Shown here: positions 7,493 through 12,858 of the stretch, piece by piece
Layout: each line of letters starts with the position of its first letter
Position numbering within the stretch: position 1 is the stretch's first letter
Assembly: GCA_024196135.1 (NCBI GenBank)
Contig: JAMQCK010001034.1
Span: forward strand, 1 to 12,858
Length of the DNA: 12,858 nucleotides
Source: Pleurotus ostreatus/Saccharomyces cerevisiae fusant
Lineage: Eukaryota > Opisthokonta
Direction: 5' to 3'
The notes under the pieces: generated by a model
What the model was told of the DNA's origin: nothing
The model's database searches: none
Seen by the model: the letters and a program-made list of their open reading frames with translations, nothing else
Program-made: the position numbers and the translations under genes

Positions 7493-8707
7493 CGCTCTTG
7501 CCGAGCTCTAAAACCGACTTTAACACGATAGTGATGGTACTGCAGTACTATATATCGTATACAGCAGCTCTCACTTGTTATCTCTCCCTTCAGCAGTCAA
7601 TTAAACAATATGTTGAAGCTCCGCATATCGCCCCAAGGTACGGGTCAGTCAATGCTTAGACTCAGCAAGGATTGCCGGATTACAATCGTTCTCATTTTCC
7701 GCGGAAATGTACCCTCGCTTGCGAATTGGTACCAGCGGACACTGTGAATCTCCCTTTTCCGAATTCATACAGCGGGTAGGAACAATCTCCCTTCACTGGC
7801 GGAATCGTCCAGCCAAGGTTTTCGGAACAAGAGTTAGGCAATTCACATAGCATAGCCTCGTATGTGCCAGTGTTGAAGAGAGTGAGCAGGTTGATAGCGC
7901 TAAAAGGGCTCGCCCATTTACTGATGGAGCGGATTCATCGTTGCTGCTGCCAGGGCCTGAGGCCTGCTGCCCTTTGTCAGCCTAGTTGTTTTCAGAGACG
8001 CTCAACGCAATATAGAGAAGGACTTTCAAGTAAGAGCAGACCATTCTTTGACCCCGGCCAATAAGGCCATTTAAGTCAAAAAAGAGGTAGCGCGTTGGAT
8101 GTTCTGGCGCAGGAGACCCTTGCAGACTATAGCGTGCATCCGTATCTTAGACAGCGGGTTCGTTTCATGGGCCGCGCGAGACCAGGCATCACAACGAATG
8201 ATAGTCGCCAAAGAAGCAGTTCAGAACTCGCAGACATCGAGTATCAAACAACGAGCAAGGGAGAAAGACGCCGAAAGTTGTGCCCAGTCTTGAGAGACCA
8301 GTGGCACGCATATTGGGTGACACCAAGATGAACTTGAGGGAAGCCAGTGTGCCGTCACTTTGCAGGGGCCGAATGCTCGGTGATGGGGAGCGCAGAGTTG
8401 AAGTCCGACTCCAACGCCTGGGCGCCGCGTGTCACAAAAATGTGACAGAGCGTGACGATTGCCTGAAGACGAAGTTTTGTGTCCTCCCCACGCCCGACGA
8501 CCACCTCAGAGAGCTCACAGGTGAATATTGCTGCCCCTCCGCCGCTGGATGCGTTCTTCGCGATGCTCGCACCCGTCATGCCGTTCGAACGATACCATAC
8601 GGACGCGAATTGAGCTGGATCGCATCTGGCGCCTCCGGATACCATCTTCCTGCCAACACCCAGTCTGACCAAACACCCGCTCCCCCTAGGCCTCGCCCAC
8701 CTCCAAG
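7493..8707. other. Gene-free host region upstream of RPS18
   Basis: No coding exon with a recognisable domain or convincing splice pattern was found on either strand; the longest frames overlap each other on opposite strands. Short palindromes occur (GTACTGCAGTAC near 7537-7548 and TTTCCGCGGAAA near 7696-7707). The last 100 bp before the RPS18 start are C- and pyrimidine-rich, as is usual before ribosomal protein genes, and probably contain its promoter and 5' UTR. A decayed transposon or LTR fragment could hide in 7493-8300 but shows no end signature I can trust. Confidence 0.5.
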
Positions 8708-9340
8708 ATGTCTCTCGTTGTTCCCGAGGCCCACCAGCAGTTCCAGGTGCGTCCGATCGAATGCGCGTTAAGGAAAGTCGTCTAACGCCCCGTAGCACAT
8801 CCTGCGTCTGCTCAACACCAATGTTGACGGCAAGCGCAAGATCATGTACGCCCTGACGGAGATCAAGGGTGTCGGTCGCCGCTACTCCAACATCGTCTGC
8901 AAGAAGGCCGATGTCGACCTCAACAAGCGGTGCGTCGCCAGCCCTACTTCCCGATTACTCCTTCCTGACACGCCATTTCCTCCCTCCCAGCGCCGGTGAA
9001 CTCAACTCGGATGAGCTTGAGCGCATTGTTACGATTATGCAAAACCCGACGCAGTTCAAGATTCCCACCTGGTTCTTGAACAGGCAAAAGGACATCGTCG
9101 ACGGCAAGGACTACCAGATCCTGTCCAACGGCATTGACTCCAAGCTCCGTGACGATCTTGAGCGGCTAAAGAAGATCCGTGCCCACCGTGGTCTCCGTCA
9201 CTACTGGGGCCTCCGTGTCCGTGGCCAGCACACCAAGACGACTGGTGCGTTTGGCACGCATGCTCTACCTGCTTTGCTCACTCACGTCTCGTGCAGGTCG
9301 TCGCGGCAAGACCGTCGGTGTGTCGAAGAAGCGTGGTTAA
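8708..9340 (+). CDS. RPS18: 40S ribosomal protein S18 (uS13 family)
   Basis: Structural protein of the small ribosomal subunit head, where the uS13 family contacts the P-site tRNA and the inter-subunit bridge. Exons 8708-8746, 8796-8929, 8991-9244 and 9297-9340 splice to 156 aa, the normal eukaryotic length. Diagnostic stretches are the N-terminal [20 protein letters not shown], the helix-two-turn-helix region [20 protein letters not shown], and the conserved [20 protein letters not shown] followed by a basic tail ending KKRG. Codons are strongly C-biased, as expected for a highly expressed gene, unlike the transposon genes. Three short introns (49, 61 and 52 nt) are phase-consistent. The gene is convergent with the next gene, 464 bp away. 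Confidence 0.98.
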
Positions 9341-9804
9341 ACGTTGGATTTTGTATGCATCTTACCTACTCTCATGCATCCTTATGTCATGCTTTCTATG
9401 CTCGCGGCTATTGGACGCTGCTCGGCGTCAGACTCAAAAAAATCACATATGCAGTGCGCTATCTCTCGTCTCGGGCTTCGTTGAGTCGGAAGCTTCCCTC
9501 GTGTGTGAGTTCGAAGGCTCGAGACATTCGTCCGAGAAGGTTATCCTCGACATTCCATCGTAACGTCCAGCCGATATATTTAACCGTATAAAGAACGGTG
9601 CAAAGTCCCAGTAGAGTATGATACAGGAAGGAATGCGACCAAGAAACGGGCGTGCATACATGTTCAGTGCGTAAATATGGTGATACATAACTGGTCCAGC
9701 CAGAGGGATACATAGCAGACGGCATAAGCGAGAAGACTTGCAAGAGATCCAGATATTCCTCCGACCCGAGACGCTGAGATACTGTACAGCCATGGACCTC
9801 CTTC
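9341..9804. other. Convergent intergenic region after RPS18
   Basis: The 464-bp space holds the 3' UTRs of RPS18 (plus) and the following minus-strand gene. Several frames of about 120 codons overlap here on the minus strand in different phases, which argues against coding. No RNA gene was recognised. Confidence 0.5.
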
Positions 9805-11027
9805 TCAGTAGCAACCGGCTGGATCATCACCGTCCGGGTCCACCATGGCAGATGGTGCGTTCCAAAGGTCGGCAGATGGGGTCACGTACTCGTCCGCCCC
9901 GCCCGTATCGGAAATGGGGAGCGGCGACGAGGTGACAAAGCGGTCGAACATAAGCGTCGGCGCCTCTTCCCCCTGGTCGAGCGCGTCCGCGTCTACCGAC
10001 CCAGACGAGCCCCGTCGATGGTGATGGTCGTGCTCGGGGTCCTCCCGAGAGGGGAAGGCGAAGCGCGGGTACGAGGTGACGGAAGACGAGAAGAACGTGT
10101 ACATGTATACATCGCCTTCACCGGGTGTGGTATTTTGGGAGACGGGAGCTTGGTTATAGTAGTCGGGGCCGGATGGGCAGGTGGGCATACTGCGTGTAGC
10201 AGTTTGTCGTGACTTGGGACCAGACTGGCGGGAGGGGGAGGTGCTCGAGCTGAACAGGCTGACTGCCGCTGATGCGCAAGGTTTGAAGCGAGTGCCCAGT
10301 GGATTTCCGCTGTAAACCAACCAGTTAAATTCTGTTGATGACAAGGAAGTAAGACGACTCACCATAGGGCGCAACCAACACATTCGCGAACGCAACCGCA
10401 AGGACTGTGTATAACCTTGGCAATAGCGCTGCTCTCGAAGTACTCCGGATCCATAGGAACCACTACGTCGGAAGCTTCACTCTTCGCAGTCCACACCCCC
10501 AGACGTTGCCGCGGAGCAGCTTGTCCATGTATGAGCGCCCCGCAACTTGGAGCCGCGTTCGACGGTGGCGATCGCGGTGACGCAGAACGCGGGGGCGTGG
10601 GGTAAAGGGGAAGCGGTGACGGTTCGTACGGCGAGGGCGACCTCTCCAGCCATTCAGGCTCCTCGTCAGCACCTTCCTGACGCTGGCAGCCATTACAGTA
10701 AAGCTGATATCGATACTCGTCCGCTGGTCCAACGGAGGAGTACCGCCGAAGAGGGTAGCGCTGCAAGTGCATAGGTTCGGAGGATGTGCCGCCGGTGGTG
10801 CCCTCGTCAATGTCGTCCGCCGGCGCCGCCGTCCGCGCCATAGCGTGCGTAAGCAGCCCATGGTCGAGACGCATGGCGCCGCGCCGTCGTAACCGTGAAT
10901 GCTCGCCGGTGCGAACGAGATCGGAGAGCACAATAGAATCGTCGGCGTCGATGAAGTCGTGCGTGGTGTGCGCCGCAGCGTTGCGCCGCTGCTGGCTTGA
11001 TTCTGCAGAGTTGTAGACTATGGGCAT
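9805..11027 (-). CDS. Uncharacterised protein with cysteine-rich zinc-ribbon-like motif
   Basis: Exons 11027-10363 and 10309-9805, separated by a 53-nt intron, give 389 aa. The start at 11027 was chosen because it follows a pyrimidine-rich leader; an in-frame start at 11162 would add 45 residues of unconvincing sequence. The N-terminal half is polar and disordered-looking, with Arg- and Ser/Pro-rich stretches. The centre holds six cysteines in 24 residues (C210-x-C212-x3-C216-x2-C219-x2-C222-x10-C233), created only when the intron is removed and including CGNPLGTRFKPC. This looks metal-binding, and I recall similar CGNPLGTR motifs in other basidiomycete hypothetical proteins. A later patch, DVYMYTFFSSSVTSYPRFAF, also looks conserved-like. 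No enzyme domain is recognised, so the function is unknown. The gene is tandem with the next minus-strand gene, whose end is 349 bp upstream. Confidence 0.8.
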
Positions 11028-11376
11028 GTCGGAAGATGGGAGTCGTGAAGAAAGGTGAGCGGGCCACGCAAGGTCGTCCGGCGCCGTGCCGCAATCTACA
11101 TAATGCTCCCGGCGGCTGGAGCCCCACGTGGCTTTTATCGCACAGCCACACTTATCATTCATGTAATCTCGCGCAAGGCACCGCCGTCTCGACCGCGACA
11201 GACCTCACACTCGGCCTCCTCATGTTCACTGCCTACCTTCACTTCCGTGTTCATGGACGTCAAGCGAGCGCGAACGCATGCACGCGATATTACGGTGGAA
11301 TAGGGTTATCGCATCTAAGCACTGTCTACTACATGTCCTTGAGCATTATGAGCAAGAATCCCCCTTTTCGCCTCCT
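11028..11376. promoter_or_regulatory. Intergenic region with E-box, upstream of the zinc-ribbon-like gene
   Basis: The 349-bp space between two minus-strand genes must contain the 3' UTR of one and the promoter of the other. A CACGTG E-box (11125-11130, within CCACGTGG) lies about 100 bp upstream of the start at 11027. No TATA box was identified. Confidence 0.4.
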
Positions 11377-12304
11377 TCATATCATCTCTACATCCATCGC
11401 ATCGTCGTCTACAGGTTCCGTGGTATCCAAGGGTATGGGGGAGCCCATGCTCGGGGTGGTACTTGTTTTTGGTGTCTTCGACGTCGAAGGTTCCTCATCT
11501 TCATCTACGGAGTCGCGTGCCGCGGTCCATAGGGGCGGTGGTGGCTTGAACAGGACGAGCGCTTGGCTAGGTCCTGAAGAGGGAAGAGGGAGGGACGTTT
11601 GCTCGATCTGGCGCTGCCGTATACGCTGCAGAAGCGCGGGGGATACACTGATACCAGCGGCATCGAATTCGGTTGCGTCCTCCGTCCTTGCTTCCTCTTC
11701 TTCGTCCGAGGACGAGTCGAGATCGGTGATGATGACACCTGAGGAAAGGGTGAGTATATGCGGCCAATATTCGATCATGGGGGTACTCACGATCGCGCTC
11801 GGGTTCATAAGAGTGCAAGCCCTTCATATGGATATCTGGCGCAGGAGGGGAGGTTGAGGGGCTCTTCGATCCCGGCTCCTCCACGCTCGAGGGCTTGACA
11901 GTATAGGCGGGCATTGGACTGGGAATGGGGGTCGGGAAGGACGCGCTCGGGACCTCCGTGCCCGGCGTATCCAGCTCCATGGGCGTCGTCCCATCTGAGG
12001 CAATGGGCACGTCCGTATGAGGAAGCTGAATCTCCGTGATATCCGGTTCATTGGAGTGCGCGCTCGAAGACGCTACGGAGGGGGAAGTGTTCCGCAGGGG
12101 GTCAGCGAGGCTGAGGCGCGAGAAGCCGCGCTCAAAGTTCGTAAAGCGCCGGCGCTTAACCTGGCGTTCGTCGCTAGATTCGCTGTCGCTTGGGCTGGAG
12201 CTATGCTGCCGCTTCATGCACGGCTTCGCTATCCAGGGGTGTCGGAAGTGGGCGGTAAAGTCGTTGTAGGAGGGGGCGGCGTTCGGAGTAGAGAACACGT
12301 TCAT
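11377..12304 (-). CDS. Uncharacterised Ser/Pro-rich, probably nuclear protein
   Basis: Exons 12304-11791 and 11738-11377 flank a 52-nt intron (GTGAGT donor, CTCAG acceptor) and encode 291 aa with phases in agreement. The N-terminus MNVFSTPNAAPSYNDF is followed by a polar region with QVKRRRF, a likely nuclear localisation signal, then FTNFERGFSRLSL, the most conserved-looking patch. Most of the remainder is Ser/Pro/Thr-rich and disordered in appearance, with an acidic run DSSSDEEEE right after the intron and an acidic tail ending MDVEMI. The start at 12304 is preferred over the longer in-frame start at 12592 because the extra residues resemble translated promoter. No known domain is recognised. 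Disorder plus basic and acidic patches suggest a nuclear or regulatory role, but this is inference. Confidence 0.75.
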
Positions 12305-12858
12305 GGTGAGCAGATATATAGGACGATGAGGCAGAGGTTGGAGCTGTGCTGAGGCTGGCCTTGGTGGCAGAACGAGAAAAGACGCGAAAGCAGGCGCGAC
12401 GTCGAATTTAATCCAGAACATTCGGGGAATCATGTGACCGATCCGACGCTCACGTGTCTCGGAAACTGCCGAAGTTGAAGTTCGACATGAGCTATCGAGG
12501 TCATCGTAGGACTTTCCACGCGCATGCGAGTATGGAGCGCCTTGTTTTCTCTTTCGAAGATTTCGTTGGTCCTTGGTACGGGTGTCACACATGTATCTTT
12601 CTCCGGCTGACTGCGCTTACCACGGGACTCCCACCGTAAGCCCGCCCCCATGAGGAAGACGCAGGGCGCTTGGGTCCTCCACTTACGGCGATGAGCATGT
12701 GTGTCGACCATTCCATCCAGGAACAAAAGTATAGCACACGCATTCAATGCCTTGCGATTCATCACATTTCGCACCCTCACTCTTCTGATATCTCCCTTCC
12801 TTCGCTAGATCTCACGGCGCTGCACAAGTCGACTCTGTTGAGAAGTACACCTTTACGC
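12305..12858. other. Right-edge region without a supported gene
   Basis: The first part is the upstream region of the 291-aa gene, with a TATATA only about 10-16 bp before its start codon (too close to be a normal TATA box) and a CACGTG at about 12452. From about 12810 to the edge a plus-strand frame stays open after a possible CTAG acceptor, so a gene may begin near the right edge, but the stretch is too short to judge. Confidence 0.35.

Noticed and set aside
7493..7620. Possible solo-LTR 3' end (TATA-like then CT-rich sequence ending in AAACA)
   Set aside because: No matching TG start, direct repeat or internal retroelement sequence could be found around it.
8280..8798. Open frames of 163 (plus) and 147 (minus) codons just before RPS18
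   Set aside because: They overlap on opposite strands, the plus frame runs into the RPS18 leader and first exon out of frame, and neither shows a domain.
9443..9830. Two overlapping 123-codon minus-strand frames after RPS18
   Set aside because: They occupy the same bases in different phases with no recognisable protein features; they are best explained as 3' UTR sequence.
11028..11162. Upstream in-frame start at 11162 for the zinc-ribbon-like gene
   Set aside because: It would add 45 residues read from promoter-like DNA containing the E-box; the start at 11027 follows a pyrimidine-rich leader.
12305..12592. Longer N-terminus for the 291-aa protein starting at 12592
   Set aside because: The extra in-frame residues have no conserved pattern and cover what looks like leader and promoter; the start at 12304 gives a more natural N-terminus.
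1..12858. tRNA, rRNA or CRISPR features
   Set aside because: No cloverleaf-type A- and B-box sequence, rRNA segment or spaced direct-repeat array was seen, and CRISPR is not expected in a fungal nuclear genome.

Overview
The window looks like a filamentous basidiomycete genome, probably a mushroom-forming agaricomycete. Coding genes are split by many introns of about 45-65 nt with GT-AG ends and CTRAC/CTAAC-like branch sites. Intergenic spaces are short, a typical 40S ribosomal protein S18 gene is present, and both the BTB/POZ and the 'integrase core' families seen here are greatly expanded in Agaricomycetes. All gene models were spliced by hand from reading frame and splice signals; no search was run.

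Left edge (1-451): the first 41 codons of HSE1 (ESCRT-0, VHS domain), read on the minus strand and cut by the window edge, followed by its upstream region.

Centre (452-7492): a DNA transposon that appears complete. It has 374-bp terminal inverted repeats (458-831 and 7113-7486, 3 mismatches by eye) and is flanked on both sides by the hexamer CAGGTA, read as a 6-bp target-site duplication. It carries three multi-exon genes that all read open. On the minus strand lie a 528-aa protein with an N-terminal Cys/His cluster and, upstream of it, a ~609-aa integrase with an AT-hook-like/HTH segment and a retrovirus-type D,D(34)E core. On the plus strand, divergent from the integrase, lies a 328-aa BTB/POZ protein. 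A near-perfect 27-bp-stem hairpin sits between the BTB gene and the right repeat. The integrase presumably cuts and joins the ends and the Cys/His protein may assist; the BTB protein may be captured cargo or an accessory factor (inference). The near-identical repeats and open frames suggest recent insertion, about 330 bp upstream of HSE1.

Right part (7493-12858): host sequence. About 1.2 kb without a recognisable gene leads to RPS18 (8708-9340, plus). Two uncharacterised minus-strand genes follow: a 389-aa protein with a cysteine-rich zinc-ribbon-like motif (9805-11027) and a 291-aa Ser/Pro-rich, probably nuclear protein (11377-12304). The last 550 bp hold no gene I can support.
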